Notes: a model not told the origin generated them from the letters alone. A DNA stretch of 64,000 nt from Flavobacterium geliluteum (GCF_017948595.1 NZ_JAGFBV010000013.1:50075-114074), one strand, 5' to 3'; shown: positions 16,754 through 25,997, counted from the stretch's first letter. Translations and numbers: made by a program.

Positions 16754-18267
16754 CTGGATGGGATGATTGGAAAATCATCCCTTTTTTTATTGTAAATCAA
16801 CAAGCCTTTTTCCTGCATTAACAGGTGATTCCGAGACATTATCGGTATCATAGTAGGTGTTCGATAGACACCTTCCTCATAGTATAAATTGCTGTCGAAC
16901 ACCAATTTGACAAATTCTCTTTTTTGGATAATATTTGCATTGGTATATATAGATTTAAGATCTCCAAGCAAGTGTAATTTTTTATATAAAATTTTGAATG
17001 CGTTTGTTTCCACTTTGCTCAAACGCTCAATTGCATCTTTACATGAATGAATAGTACCGCTATAAGTAGCATACCATCTATCATAAGTGTCTTTTGTAAT
17101 CTCATTTTTAATCCACTTTTCTTCTACTGAAAACATCTTTTCTTCAGTCTCTTCCCGCAAAAGTTTCTTTTGTTCTATTGTCAATTTATTAGATTTTAAA
17201 TTTTCTTCTATGGCTAAAGTAGAAGACTGTTTTATTTCAGACAAAATATTTTCTGGTAAACTCATTAATTCAAATATTTCCGCCAGTTGTGTATGGGCTT
17301 TTGTTGCACTTATATTATTATGCTTTGAAATTTTACATTTATAATAATTAAAATATTTGCCAGATTTACCCCTTGATGGAGCACCTGTTAGTAGGTTTCC
17401 GCAATGACATCTTAAGATTCCTCGAAGTGGTAAATTTTCATCTAATATTACTCTAACTTTTTCAGGCCTTTTCATTTTACTTTGCACCAATTGCCAAGTA
17501 GTTTTATCAATAATAGCTTCGTGTATACCTGGAAAAATTCCGCCAGGATATTCTTTATATCCTTGAACTTGCAACATACCTGCATAGACAGGATTTGTAA
17601 GCACTCTTTCAACAGCCGTATTTCCTTTTGCCTTAAACCCTAACTTCAAAACTTGTTCTTTAATGATGTAAAGTGGTGTGTCATGTAGATAAGCATCGTA
17701 CATAAATGTCACAACTTTTGCTTCTGCTTCTTCAATTATTAACTTTCGCCCTTTTCCTTCTCCAAATTTTATATACCCATAAGGAGCTTTAATCCCAATA
17801 TAACGGCCTTCTTTCGCTCTAGCGGTGTAGAGTCCTCCCCTTATTTTAATACTCCTATTTATATTATCCTCTTCGGCAAGCAACAATTGTAATCCTGCTC
17901 TGAAAAAACTCCCTGGCGTATCGTAATCAAATGTTATTCCTTCCGTAACACTAACTACTTGAATATTATATTTTCTTTGAAGCATCTTAACCATACTCAT
18001 TGCCTCACCAGCATCTCTACTAAACCTGTCCATTTGGTCGACCAAAAGATAGTCAACAGTTTTAAAATGCTTACTGATGAACTCTTGAAGTTTGATAAAA
18101 TCCGGTCTATCAAATGTCTTAGCACTCCTCCCCCTATCAATAAAAGTATCAGTTAATTCAACATTATTAAATTTTAACCATTGATCCGTGTAAAGCTCTT
18201 GTCGTTCAATGGAACCATTACTTTGTCCTAACTGACTAAATCTTAAATATCTAATCGCTTTTTTCAT
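16711..18267 (-). CDS. Large serine recombinase (site-specific integrase)
   Basis: 518 aa. The N-terminal resolvase domain (about 1-150) has the catalytic Ser11 in 'YLRFSQLGQS' and the conserved 'DRFSRD' at 80-85. A recombinase domain follows (about 160-270), then a zinc ribbon ('LRCHCGNLL...YYKCK', about 290-325) and a coiled coil (about 345-410). This is the layout of phage-type integrases that join attP and attB. The last 15 residues (SGVAGNRTRVQTSN and neighbours) and the stop codon come from the antisense of the ssrA 3' end. The start ATG overlaps the stop of a 50-aa gene upstream, indicating coupled expression. Confidence 0.93.
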   Translation of the reverse strand: MKKAIRYLRFSQLGQSNGSIERQELYTDQWLKFNNVELTDTFIDRGRSAKTFDRPDFIKLQEFISKHFKTVDYLLVDQMDRFSRDAGEAMSMVKMLQRKYNIQVVSVTEGITFDYDTPGSFFRAGLQLLLAEEDNINRSIKIRGGLYTARAKEGRYIGIKAPYGYIKFGEGKGRKLIIEEAEAKVVTFMYDAYLHDTPLYIIKEQVLKLGFKAKGNTAVERVLTNPVYAGMLQVQGYKEYPGGIFPGIHEAIIDKTTWQLVQSKMKRPEKVRVILDENLPLRGILRCHCGNLLTGAPSRGKSGKYFNYYKCKISKHNNISATKAHTQLAEIFELMSLPENILSEIKQSSTLAIEENLKSNKLTIEQKKLLREETEEKMFSVEEKWIKNEITKDTYDRWYATYSGTIHSCKDAIERLSKVETNAFKILYKKLHLLGDLKSIYTNANIIQKREFVKLVFDSNLYYEEGVYRTPTMIPIMSRNHLLMQEKGLLIYNKKRDDFPIIPSSGVAGNRTRVQTSN

Positions 18268-18403
18268 TTAATTCTTTTAAAGTTATGGTAACAATAATTT
18301 CAATCAGCAAATTTATTAATTTCTGTTCATTTACTCTCTCCATATCATAGTTTAACACCTCTATTTGTGAGTCAATTGGGTTCTCGTCTTTCTCTTCCAT
18401 CAT
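18251..18403 (-). CDS. Small acidic 50-aa protein coupled to the recombinase
   Basis: Reading from the ATG at 18403 gives MMEEKDENPIDSQIEVLNYD and on to LNEKSD, 50 aa, ending 17 nt inside the recombinase gene in another frame. An unusually strong Shine-Dalgarno, AGGAGGT, sits 4 nt before the first ATG (plus-strand ACCTCCT at 18406-18412), which is rare in flavobacteria. The C-terminal half is predicted helical and rich in Ile/Leu. Function unknown. The tight overlap suggests an accessory or control factor for integration, such as a directionality factor; this is inference. Confidence 0.6.
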   Translation of the reverse strand: MMEEKDENPIDSQIEVLNYDMERVNEQKLINLLIEIIVTITLKELNEKSD

Positions 18404-18943
18404 TTACCTCCTTTTACCTTAATGAAAATAAATCTAATGAAAGGTTCAATCAATTGAATCAGAATGTCCCTCATTGGCTCTTTTTGTCTTTTATTGACAC
18501 GACTATAAGTCGTGATAAAATACTTAGGTAGTGACAAAAGATTATGAAGAAGTTTACAACATTAATTATAATGAATGAATAATTACTCGTCAAACTACAA
18601 AATGGAATACATTTTAAACAAAAGAAAATTGATCTAATTTCTCTATGAACTACAAGTTATTCATGTATAACATTCTTTATACCCAAGTCTGTCAATTGGT
18701 AAAAAAGATAGTTTTTAAATATTAAACAAACTACAATCCCACAAAAAAGAACACTACTCCAAATTTTATAATGATTTCTTCAAAAATAAAAATTAGTCAC
18801 ACCAATTGGTAAAACTTGGTTAACAATCTTCTCCATACTTCTCAATTTTGTAAAGTAAAAAATAAATAATAGTGTAATTAAAATTATAAATATAAATGAA
18901 AGAGTTTGGAATCAATTAGACGAACCTATTAAACCATATTATT
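18404..18943. other. 540-nt intergenic control region of the island with dyad and repeats
   Basis: A divergent, AT-rich region between the recombinase unit and the rightward HTH/topB unit. It holds a perfect 7-bp dyad, CACGACT-ATA-AGTCGTG (18498-18514), and two direct copies of CAATTGGTAAAA (18693-18704 and 18803-18814). These could be operators or accessory recombination sites. No tRNA or coding frame is seen. Confidence 0.55.
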
Positions 18944-19252
18944 ATGAATATTGACAAAATGGAATTTATAGCGTGGATGGAAAGAATTATGGGACGTTTT
19001 GATGTAATGGATGAACATATCAATGATATGAAAAAGCAAAGGAGTAGTATAGATGGTGAAGAATTACTTGACAATCAGGATTTGCTCCAAATGCTCAAAA
19101 TAAGCAACCGTTCTCTTCAGCGTTATCGATCCATCGGAAAGCTATCTTATTATACAATAAGTGGAAAAATTTACTATAAATTATCTGACGTGCATCAATT
19201 TATCAGAGAGAGCTTTACGACGCCCATGACCAAAATGAAAGCCAATAAATGA
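18944..19252 (+). CDS. Excisionase-type helix-turn-helix protein
   Basis: A 102-aa protein with a helical N-terminus (residues 1-30) followed by a MerR/excisionase-like HTH_17 domain: 'LLDNQDLLQMLKISNRSLQR', then 'RSIGKLSYYTISGKIYYKLSDVHQF'. This form is standard in Bacteroidota mobilisable elements, where it helps control excision or replication. It is first in the rightward unit ahead of the DUF4099 and topB genes. Confidence 0.85.
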   Translation: MNIDKMEFIAWMERIMGRFDVMDEHINDMKKQRSSIDGEELLDNQDLLQMLKISNRSLQRYRSIGKLSYYTISGKIYYKLSDVHQFIRESFTTPMTKMKANK

Positions 19253-19328
19253 CAAGCAGTGCCATTCAGTGTCAACTAATTTAAAAGCTTAAAAGCTTAA
19301 ACTATTTTAGAACTTTAAATTTTAAACT

Positions 19329-20798
19329 ATGAGTGAAGTAACTATTGAAAAAGATCAAATACCTGAACAGCTATCAGATATATTTTTAGTATTTGATAAG
19401 GAAAAAATGAAGATTCAAGCAGTTAAAGGAATTGATGAAAATGGGAAATTAGAAACTATAGATGCCAACAAGAAAAATCAGAACCAATTTATGCGGGTAG
19501 ATAAACACGGAGATTTATTTTCAAATTTCTTTACCAATTTTATTAGCCAGATAAAAAACCCTACTAATTTTTCATTCTTTAAAGTTCCAGAACCCATTGC
19601 TATTAATACAGCAAAGGAGATACAAAAAAAAGTAAAAAACCCCACTAGCAAAGGTGAAGAATTGATCAAGCAGTATGAGGTAAAAACTGAAACAACAAAA
19701 GATTATAAACAAGAAAATCAAAATAAAATGGCAACAACACAAACATTTTCGGAACCAAGCGAGTATCGCTTCAAACCAGAACAGATAGATTGGGAAACAA
19801 TGTCCAATCTAGGACTAAGCAAAGAAAAGCTGGAAAAATTAAATCTATTAGAACCACTATTAAAAGGCTACAAGACCAATGAATTGGTTCCAATTAACCT
19901 TAACCTCGGCACAGCCATTACACGTATGGATGCACGTCTGTCGCTTCAATTAGGAGAAGATGGCAAGGTGGTTATGGCTATTCACGGTATCCGAAAAGAG
20001 CCTAATCTGAACTTTGAATTCTTCGGGCACAAATTTACTCAGGAAGACAAAAATAATTTGCTAACTACAGGTAATATGGGGCGTATCGTTGACTTAATTA
20101 ATCCTAAAACAGGTGAGACTATCCCATCAATTGTTAGCTTAGATAGGCTGACTAACGAACTGGTCGCATTAAAAACAGATTTCATAAAAATTCCTGATGA
20201 AATCAAAGGTGTAAAACTAGATGATGCACAAAAGCAAACTTTAACGGAAGGCAAATCACTTGAGTTAGAAGGAATGATTTCCAAAAAAGGAACTGAATTT
20301 GGGGCAACTGTCCAATTCAATGCTGACAAACGTTATGTAGAGTTTTTGTTTGACAGAAGTAATTCCAAACAACAATCACAAGATAGCAAACAAAACACTC
20401 AGCAAGGAAAAAGCCAATCTCAAGAAGCTCCAAAAACATTCAGAGGTAAAGAACTGGCTGATGAACAACACCAAAAGTTCAAAGATGGACAAACTATTTA
20501 TGTAAGCGGACTGGTAGATAAAAAAGGTAAGCAATACAATGGTTACATCAGTTTCAATAAGGAAACCAATAAAATCGATTTCTCATTCCAAAATCCGAAT
20601 AAGTTGAAAGAGCAGGCAAAACCGATCGATGCCCATAAAACACAAACCGCCGTAAATTCAGATGGTAAAACCAACGAAGCAACGAAAAATATTAAAGAAC
20701 CTTTTAAATCAGGTCAAAAATCACATGATAGCAAAAAGCAACAAGAAGAACAGGAAAAGCTACAAGCTCCTGCAAAATCAAAAGGTAGAAAAATGTAA
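19329..20798 (+). CDS. DUF4099/DUF3945-domain mobile element protein
   Basis: A 489-aa, charged, cytosolic-looking protein. A central region (about 140-220, 'WETMSNLGLSKEKLEKLNLL' to 'DARLSLQL') matches the DUF4099 pattern. Two following repeats ('GVKLDDAQKQTLTEGKSLEL' and 'GKELADEQHQKFKDGQTIYV') match DUF3945 units. The tail is Lys/Gln-rich. Such proteins are nearly always encoded beside topB in Bacteroidota conjugative and mobilisable elements; their role is unknown. The gene is separated from topB by 17 nt, so they are co-transcribed. Confidence 0.8.
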   Translation: MSEVTIEKDQIPEQLSDIFLVFDKEKMKIQAVKGIDENGKLETIDANKKNQNQFMRVDKHGDLFSNFFTNFISQIKNPTNFSFFKVPEPIAINTAKEIQKKVKNPTSKGEELIKQYEVKTETTKDYKQENQNKMATTQTFSEPSEYRFKPEQIDWETMSNLGLSKEKLEKLNLLEPLLKGYKTNELVPINLNLGTAITRMDARLSLQLGEDGKVVMAIHGIRKEPNLNFEFFGHKFTQEDKNNLLTTGNMGRIVDLINPKTGETIPSIVSLDRLTNELVALKTDFIKIPDEIKGVKLDDAQKQTLTEGKSLELEGMISKKGTEFGATVQFNADKRYVEFLFDRSNSKQQSQDSKQNTQQGKSQSQEAPKTFRGKELADEQHQKFKDGQTIYVSGLVDKKGKQYNGYISFNKETNKIDFSFQNPNKLKEQAKPIDAHKTQTAVNSDGKTNEATKNIKEPFKSGQKSHDSKKQQEEQEKLQAPAKSKGRKM

Positions 20799-20815
20799 TC
20801 ACAAAAAATGAAAAA

Positions 20816-22903
20816 ATGAAAGTAATAATAGCGGAAAAACCAAGCGTAGCAAGGGAGATAGCCAGCTTGTTGGGAGCAAACGATAAAGAGGAAGGTTACC
20901 TTACAGGAAATGGCTATTGTGTAACTTGGGCGTTTGGACATTTAATTGCATTAGGAATGCCTGAAGATTATGGAATATCAGGTTTTCAAAAAAACTCTCT
21001 TCCTATACTTCCTAATCCTTTTTTATTGACCGTCCGTAAAGTGAAAAAAGATATAAAATATACCTCAGATACAGGTGCTTTAAAGCAACTGAAGATTATC
21101 AACGAGCTTTTTATCAAGTGTGATAGTATCATAGTAGCTACGGATGCAGGTCGCGAAGGTGAACTTATCTTTCGGTATATATACGAATACTTAAAATGCA
21201 ATAAACCTTTTGAACGCCTATGGATAAGCTCACTAACTGAAAAAGCAATTAAACTAGGCTTTGATAACCTGAAAAACGGAAAAGAATTTGATGGGTTGTA
21301 TCAATCGGCTCAAGGCAGAAGTCGTGCTGATTGGCTTTTAGGTATAAATGCTACACAGGCGTTGAGCATAGTTGCAGGGAATGGAGTTTATTCACTTGGG
21401 AGAGTGCAGACACCAACACTCGCCTTGATATGTAGGCGTTATCTTGACAACATGAATTTCAAGATAAAGAAATATTGGCAGATACAATTGTTACATAACA
21501 AAGAAATGACAGTTTTTAAGAGTATTTCCACAACCAAATGGAACGAAAAAAAGCTGGCAGATGATACATTGCGTACAATCGAAAGAAATGGAAATACTGC
21601 AACGGTTACTTCCATAGAATTTAAAAATGTAACAGAACAACCACCGTTGCTTTTTGACCTTACAGGTTTACAAAAAGAAGCCAATAAAAAACTAAATCTT
21701 TCCGCAGAAGAAACATTAAATATTGCACAAAGCCTTTACGAAAAGAAATTTATAACCTATCCACGTACTGGAAGTAAATATATTCCTGAAGATTTGTGGT
21801 CCGAAATCCCAGACTTAGTTAGGGCATTGCAAGACAGAGAAAATTGCAAAAAGGCTATAACCCGAGTAAAATGGGGACGTTTTAATAAACGTATCGTGAA
21901 TGATTTGCGAGTAACTGACCATCACGGATTATTAATAACAGAAAAAATACCATCAGCTTTAAATGCAAAGGAAAATGCAGTTTATGATATGATTGCTTTT
22001 CGACTATTGGAAGCAATTTCCCAATCTTGCACCAAAGAGATTACAGATATTTTATTACAGGTTTTACATTATGAATTTACTTCAAAAGGCTGTAAGATAA
22101 TTGAACCAGGTTGGCGTTTGATAAAAGGGAGTTTCACAGACGATGACACCGAACATTTGCAGGATTTACCTGCATTAAAGAATGAAGATGAACTTAAAAT
22201 CAAAGAATCGACCGTTTTCGAAAAGAAAACTAAACCACCTATACTATACACAGAAGCTGGGCTTTTATCAGCTATGGAAACAGCTGGAAAAGAAATCGAA
22301 GATGCAAATGAACGTATAGCCCTGCAAAATATTGGCATTGGCACACCTGCAACACGGGCATCAATAATTGAGACACTATTTAGTCGAAATTATATCCAAA
22401 GGGAAAAGAAATCTTTAATACCAACAGAAAAAGGAATACTAGTTTATGAATTAGTCAAAGATAAAAAAATTGCTAATGTGGCAATGACTGCTGAATGGGA
22501 ACTCGCATTACAGAAAATCGAAAATAACGAAGCAGATGCTAGAGCATTTCAAAGAAAAATAGAAACTTACACATCATCTATTACCAATGAATTGTTACAA
22601 ACTTCAATTACTCAACCTAAATTGCCTAAACTAATTTGTCCGAAATGTAAAAACCAACAACTCATTATTCGTGACAAGATTGTCAAATGTCCAGATGAAG
22701 GGTGTAACTGGGTGCAGTTTCGAAATGTGTGTGGCAAACAAATAGGTATAGCCGATATTGAATCTCTTATTAGAGAAAACAAAACTTCACTTATTATAGG
22801 AATGGAAAGCAAAACCGGAAAAAAATTCGATGCTTATATCGTGTTGAATGAAGATTTTAAAACTTCTTTCGAATTTGTCAAAAATAAAATCAACAACAAG
22901 TGA
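20816..22903 (+). CDS. topB: Type IA DNA topoisomerase (topoisomerase III)
   Basis: A 695-aa enzyme that nicks and passes single DNA strands. The Toprim domain has the acidic motifs 'IIAEKPSVA' (N-terminus) and 'TDAGREGE' (109-116). The catalytic Tyr315 lies in 'ITYPRTGSKYI'. A C-terminal zinc-finger-like segment (CPKC...CPDEGC, about 605-630) follows. Element-borne TopB probably helps process transfer or replication intermediates. Its TGA stop overlaps the ATG of the next, truncated reading frame (TGATG). Confidence 0.93.
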   Translation: MKVIIAEKPSVAREIASLLGANDKEEGYLTGNGYCVTWAFGHLIALGMPEDYGISGFQKNSLPILPNPFLLTVRKVKKDIKYTSDTGALKQLKIINELFIKCDSIIVATDAGREGELIFRYIYEYLKCNKPFERLWISSLTEKAIKLGFDNLKNGKEFDGLYQSAQGRSRADWLLGINATQALSIVAGNGVYSLGRVQTPTLALICRRYLDNMNFKIKKYWQIQLLHNKEMTVFKSISTTKWNEKKLADDTLRTIERNGNTATVTSIEFKNVTEQPPLLFDLTGLQKEANKKLNLSAEETLNIAQSLYEKKFITYPRTGSKYIPEDLWSEIPDLVRALQDRENCKKAITRVKWGRFNKRIVNDLRVTDHHGLLITEKIPSALNAKENAVYDMIAFRLLEAISQSCTKEITDILLQVLHYEFTSKGCKIIEPGWRLIKGSFTDDDTEHLQDLPALKNEDELKIKESTVFEKKTKPPILYTEAGLLSAMETAGKEIEDANERIALQNIGIGTPATRASIIETLFSRNYIQREKKSLIPTEKGILVYELVKDKKIANVAMTAEWELALQKIENNEADARAFQRKIETYTSSITNELLQTSITQPKLPKLICPKCKNQQLIIRDKIVKCPDEGCNWVQFRNVCGKQIGIADIESLIRENKTSLIIGMESKTGKKFDAYIVLNEDFKTSFEFVKNKINNK

Positions 22904-23037
22904 TGGATAATAAACCTCTTAGTTCAGCCGAAGAAATAAAAGACCTGATTTATACTCTACGTGGTAAACAAGTAATGCTGTATAGCGACCTCGCTCCAGT
23001 ATTAAGGTCGGAAAAAAGAACCAAAACAAAGGAGTAA
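22903..23037 (+). pseudogene. N-terminal fragment of an ORF6N-domain protein
   Basis: 44 aa (MDNKPLSSAEEIKDLIYTLR...). The segment 'IYTLRGKQVMLYSDLA' matches the start of the ORF6N DNA-binding domain ('IRGQKVMLDRDLAELYGV' in relatives). It diverges and stops immediately afterwards, whereas complete members exceed 100 aa. It is translationally coupled to topB. I take it as a truncated gene marking a deletion or insertion boundary; a genuinely short protein is less likely. Confidence 0.5.
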
Positions 23038-23354
23038 AATGAATATTAATAGGCTTAATGATTCTTTTTACTTTAAACATACTAAAGGACATTTTACTAC
23101 CGGGTAGACGTAATTTGACATATAATTTGTCTGAACAAGGGTCAGCAATGGCTTCTGAAATACTTGGCTCAGATATTGCGATTAAAGTTAGTCTAGAAAT
23201 TTTGGAAACCTTTTATAAAGATGCGGAGATACACTCTATAAATATGAATTAGTTTATTTCTGTGGTGCGAAGTTTGTTAAAAAACAATTAATGTATGTTT
23301 TAATTTGCTACATCGAAGCATTTGATAAGTGACAAAGTACTTAACGACAGGAAC
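23038..23354 (+). other. Remnant zone at the end of the topB unit
   Basis: Directly after the ORF6N fragment, ATG 23040 opens a 22-aa frame (MNINRLNDSFYFKHTKGHFT...). Another frame of 64 aa runs from 23058 to 23252 (contains 'SEQGSAMASEILGSDIAIKV'). Neither resembles a complete family I know. They look like pieces of mobilisation genes joined at a deletion junction near 23,100, after which the cargo begins. Confidence 0.35.
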
Positions 23355-24233
23355 CTAATATAAGCTTTGTGTAATAAATTTAGATTTCCCAAATTCTTCT
23401 AACCATGAAGAAAATGAGAGTAGTTTTGGATTTAATATTCTTAAAGCTTCTAAATGTACAGATAAAAATGGTTCATAGGTAAACATTTCTATTAATTTAC
23501 CAAATAAAGGATTTTGTGCGGTTAATTCTTCTAAAGAGAGTTGAACCAATTCCAAATTTATTCCTAAACTTGTTTGTAATGCATTCAAAATTTCTATTTC
23601 ATCAATTTTATCACCCAGCAATTCTATAGTCTGACCAGCGTAATTATCTGGATTTTGAAAAATAATTCTAGCAAATATTCCTATATCTTCTGTTGAGATA
23701 TAGGGAACTTTTTTACCTTGTGGCATAAAGTTGTATAATTTTCCTTCGGTTATGCCCGAGCTTGGCATTAAAAAATTTTCCATAAAAGTTGCTGGATGTA
23801 AAACGGTAGCTTTCAATCCACTTTTCCAAAGATGGTCTTCAATAGTATGTTTGAATCTAGGACGAAATGACTTATGTTTATCAGCCATAAAAACAGAACT
23901 ATAAATAACAAACTTTATTTTTTTTTCTTTCATTAAATCTATAAAAGCAATTCCTAAATCAGCCTCTTTGTTATCTTCTTCTTCATTCATATCCCATACA
24001 GGTGGCAATATCATGTAAACTGCATCTACTTCATTTAATGTAGTTTTAAAAGTTTCAAAATTTAACAAATCACCTTCAATTAATTCTGCGCCTAATTTTG
24101 TCAGTTCTCTCGCTTTAGGTGAATTTTTATTTCTAATAAATGCTTTTACTTGAAATCCAAATTTTAACAATTCTTGAACAGTAGCGCCACCTCGTTGTCC
24201 AGTAGCGCCTGTTACTAAAATACTCTTGATCAT
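23355..24233 (-). CDS. NmrA-family NAD(P)-binding protein (copy 1)
   Basis: 292 aa. The Rossmann motif 'ILVTGATGQRGGATV' is at the N-terminus, followed by 'VYMILPPVWDMNEEEDNKEA' and 'FVIYSSVFMADKHKSFRPRF'. NmrA/HSCARG-like proteins are atypical short-chain dehydrogenases that sense or use NADPH; the reaction here is unknown. It is closely similar along its length to the gene at 32926-33810, including the C-terminal 'SSWLEEFGKSKF'. It lies downstream of the nitroreductase gene (34-nt gap) in a leftward unit divergent from an HxlR regulator. Confidence 0.85.
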   Translation of the reverse strand: MIKSILVTGATGQRGGATVQELLKFGFQVKAFIRNKNSPKARELTKLGAELIEGDLLNFETFKTTLNEVDAVYMILPPVWDMNEEEDNKEADLGIAFIDLMKEKKIKFVIYSSVFMADKHKSFRPRFKHTIEDHLWKSGLKATVLHPATFMENFLMPSSGITEGKLYNFMPQGKKVPYISTEDIGIFARIIFQNPDNYAGQTIELLGDKIDEIEILNALQTSLGINLELVQLSLEELTAQNPLFGKLIEMFTYEPFLSVHLEALRILNPKLLSFSSWLEEFGKSKFITQSLY

Positions 24234-24267
24234 TTTTTTAATATTGTATTAATTTAGAATTCATTAC

Positions 24268-24897
24268 TTAACTTATTTCAATTGCAAATTCACTTAATGG
24301 GAGTCTTACTTTTTTTAAGTTGACCATGTAATCATTTTCTGCATCTCTATATCCCAAAGCAAGTAGCACGACACTTTTCAGTCCTTTTTCTTTTAACCCC
24401 AAAATGCTATCGAATTTCTCTGTATCAAAACCTTCCATTGGAGTAGAATCTACTTCTAAATTAGCGGCTGCAATTAAACCAGTACCCAAACCAATGTAAG
24501 CTTGTTTTGCCGACCAAGTAAAGTGTTCTTCATCAGTTCTGTGAAGAATTCCGCCCTTAATAGCCGTTTTAAAATCGACCAAATCATCTACAGACATATC
24601 TCTTTCATTTGCTACAAATTGAATATAGTTGTCTATCATTTCTTCTGTAACAGTTTCAAAAGCAGCAAACACCAAAAGATGTGAGGCTTCAATAATTTGA
24701 GCATTAAAAGAATCTTTTCCCAATTCTTTTCTCAATTCTTGATTTTCAATAACCAAGACTCGGTATGTTTGCATCCCTACAGAGGATGCAGATAAATTTA
24801 TTGCTTCTATTATTTCATGTACTTTTTCATTTGATACTTTTTTTGTACTAAATTTTTTTGTGGCATATCGCCAATTCAACGCTTCTATTAATTTCAT
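24268..24897 (-). CDS. Nitroreductase-family NAD(P)H-dependent flavoprotein (copy 1)
   Basis: A 209-aa FMN-binding oxidoreductase. The N-terminal 'LNWRYATKKFS' binds the FMN phosphate, and 'LSASSVGMQTYRVLVI' and 'IGLGTGLIAAANLEVDSTPM' follow the family layout. Members reduce nitroaromatics, quinones or flavins; the physiological substrate is unknown. It is a paralogue of 44576-45202. As the first gene of the leftward unit, it is likely controlled by the divergent HxlR regulator. Confidence 0.88.
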   Translation of the reverse strand: MKLIEALNWRYATKKFSTKKVSNEKVHEIIEAINLSASSVGMQTYRVLVIENQELRKELGKDSFNAQIIEASHLLVFAAFETVTEEMIDNYIQFVANERDMSVDDLVDFKTAIKGGILHRTDEEHFTWSAKQAYIGLGTGLIAAANLEVDSTPMEGFDTEKFDSILGLKEKGLKSVVLLALGYRDAENDYMVNLKKVRLPLSEFAIEIS

Positions 24898-24924
24898 TAT
24901 TTTATTTTTTTAAAATTATTGGTG

Positions 24925-25001
24925 CAAAATTACATTTAATTAGTTTATAAAAGTAACTTTGTGTCATAAAGTAATAGTGACAAAAGAGTAACTAAATGAC
25001 A
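24925..25001. promoter_or_regulatory. Divergent promoter/operator region (nitroreductase and hxlR)
   Basis: Minus-strand -7 box TAATTTTG (24932-24925) faces plus-strand -7 box TAACTTTG (24954-24961). Between the latter and the hxlR ATG are TGTCA (24962-24966) and TGACA (24978-24982), an inverted pair with an 11-nt centre. A third TGACA is at 24997-25001. This is a reasonable HxlR operator candidate. Confidence 0.5.
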
Positions 25002-25005
25002 AACT

Positions 25006-25362
25006 ATGGAAACAGAAGATAAATCGCCAATCAAAGAATGCGGAAAAGCAATATTGGCAATACACGATGCAATGGACATTTTAAGTGGAAAGTGGAAAAT
25101 ATCCATAATTGCTTGCCTTTGCTTTGATATAATGCGATATACTGATTTGCTTAATAAAGTAACAGGTATATCAGGTAAAATGCTTAGTCGAGAATTGAAA
25201 GAATTAGAAGTTAATGGACTGATAACAAGAACAGTACAAAATACACAACCTGTTACGGTGGAGTATGAAATAACAAAATATGGAGCAACATTAAAAAACG
25301 TCACACAAGTACTAGCAAATTGGGGAACGGAACATAGAAAAAAAATGAACAATAAAACTTAA
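25006..25362 (+). CDS. HxlR-family winged-helix transcriptional regulator
   Basis: 118 aa. It has the typical HxlR pattern 'LSGKWKISIIACLCFDIMRYTDLL', then 'ISGKMLSRELKELEVNGLI' (recognition helix) and 'VEYEITKYGATLKNV'. HxlR proteins are small dimeric redox- or metabolite-responsive regulators, usually acting on a divergent oxidoreductase gene, as here. An N-terminal Cys and a Cys pair ('IACLCF') are present and could be sensors; that is inference. Confidence 0.88.
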   Translation: METEDKSPIKECGKAILAIHDAMDILSGKWKISIIACLCFDIMRYTDLLNKVTGISGKMLSRELKELEVNGLITRTVQNTQPVTVEYEITKYGATLKNVTQVLANWGTEHRKKMNNKT

Positions 25363-25522
25363 TAAATTGTAAAGGAAGAGACATTTCAATAAACGCACTT
25401 TTTGGAATAGTGTTAAAAATAACTTGTTAAATCATACTTATTATGATTATGGTTACATTACCATTACTGATTTTTAACTTATTTAAATAATGTATTATAA
25501 AATTTATGCTTTTATTAATCTA

Positions 25523-25997
25523 CTATTTCACAACTGCAGCTTCCAACTCTACAATTAGTGTTTCACATAAAGCCACTACTTGAAGGAGAGTAACGGTTTG
25601 TTTCATTCCATGCTTTTGCAATAAAATCTTGAAATAAATCAAAACAGTTTTTAATAAATTCATCAGATGAAGTTGTATAAACAGTAAGTCTAACAATATT
25701 TTTAGGTTCACAACCTGCTTGAATTACAACCTTTTCCAAATTTTGTATCGCTAATTTAAGTTGGGTACGCATATCAGCATTACTAGAGGTTCCATCGCCA
25801 TGAACAGCAGCTTGACTTGATACATATAACGCATTCTCTACAATTTTAACCTCCACAGCCTACACATAGCATAGTTTATCCTGCTATTGCCAGGGACTGA
25901 GTTCCCTCTTTTCCATTTGTCTTTCTTTTTTATTTTGCGCCATAAGTGCTGCTACAGGTAATAGTGCAAGTGCTATAATCTTAGTAAATCTTTTCAT
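25523..25997 (-). pseudogene. Decayed secreted RidA-family gene (copy 1)
   Basis: From ATG 25997 there is a signal peptide (MKRFTKIIALALLPVAALMA) followed by 'MEKRELSPWQ'. In-frame TAG codons follow at 25886-25884 and 25862-25860, then RidA sequence ('ALYVSSQAAVHGDGTSSNAD'). A +1 frameshift in the A/T run at 25614-25617 separates it from the matching tail 'VALCETLIVELEAAVVK'. The intact paralogue at 33885-34352 has the same order of segments. Two nonsense codons and one frameshift indicate a dead gene. Confidence 0.85.
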
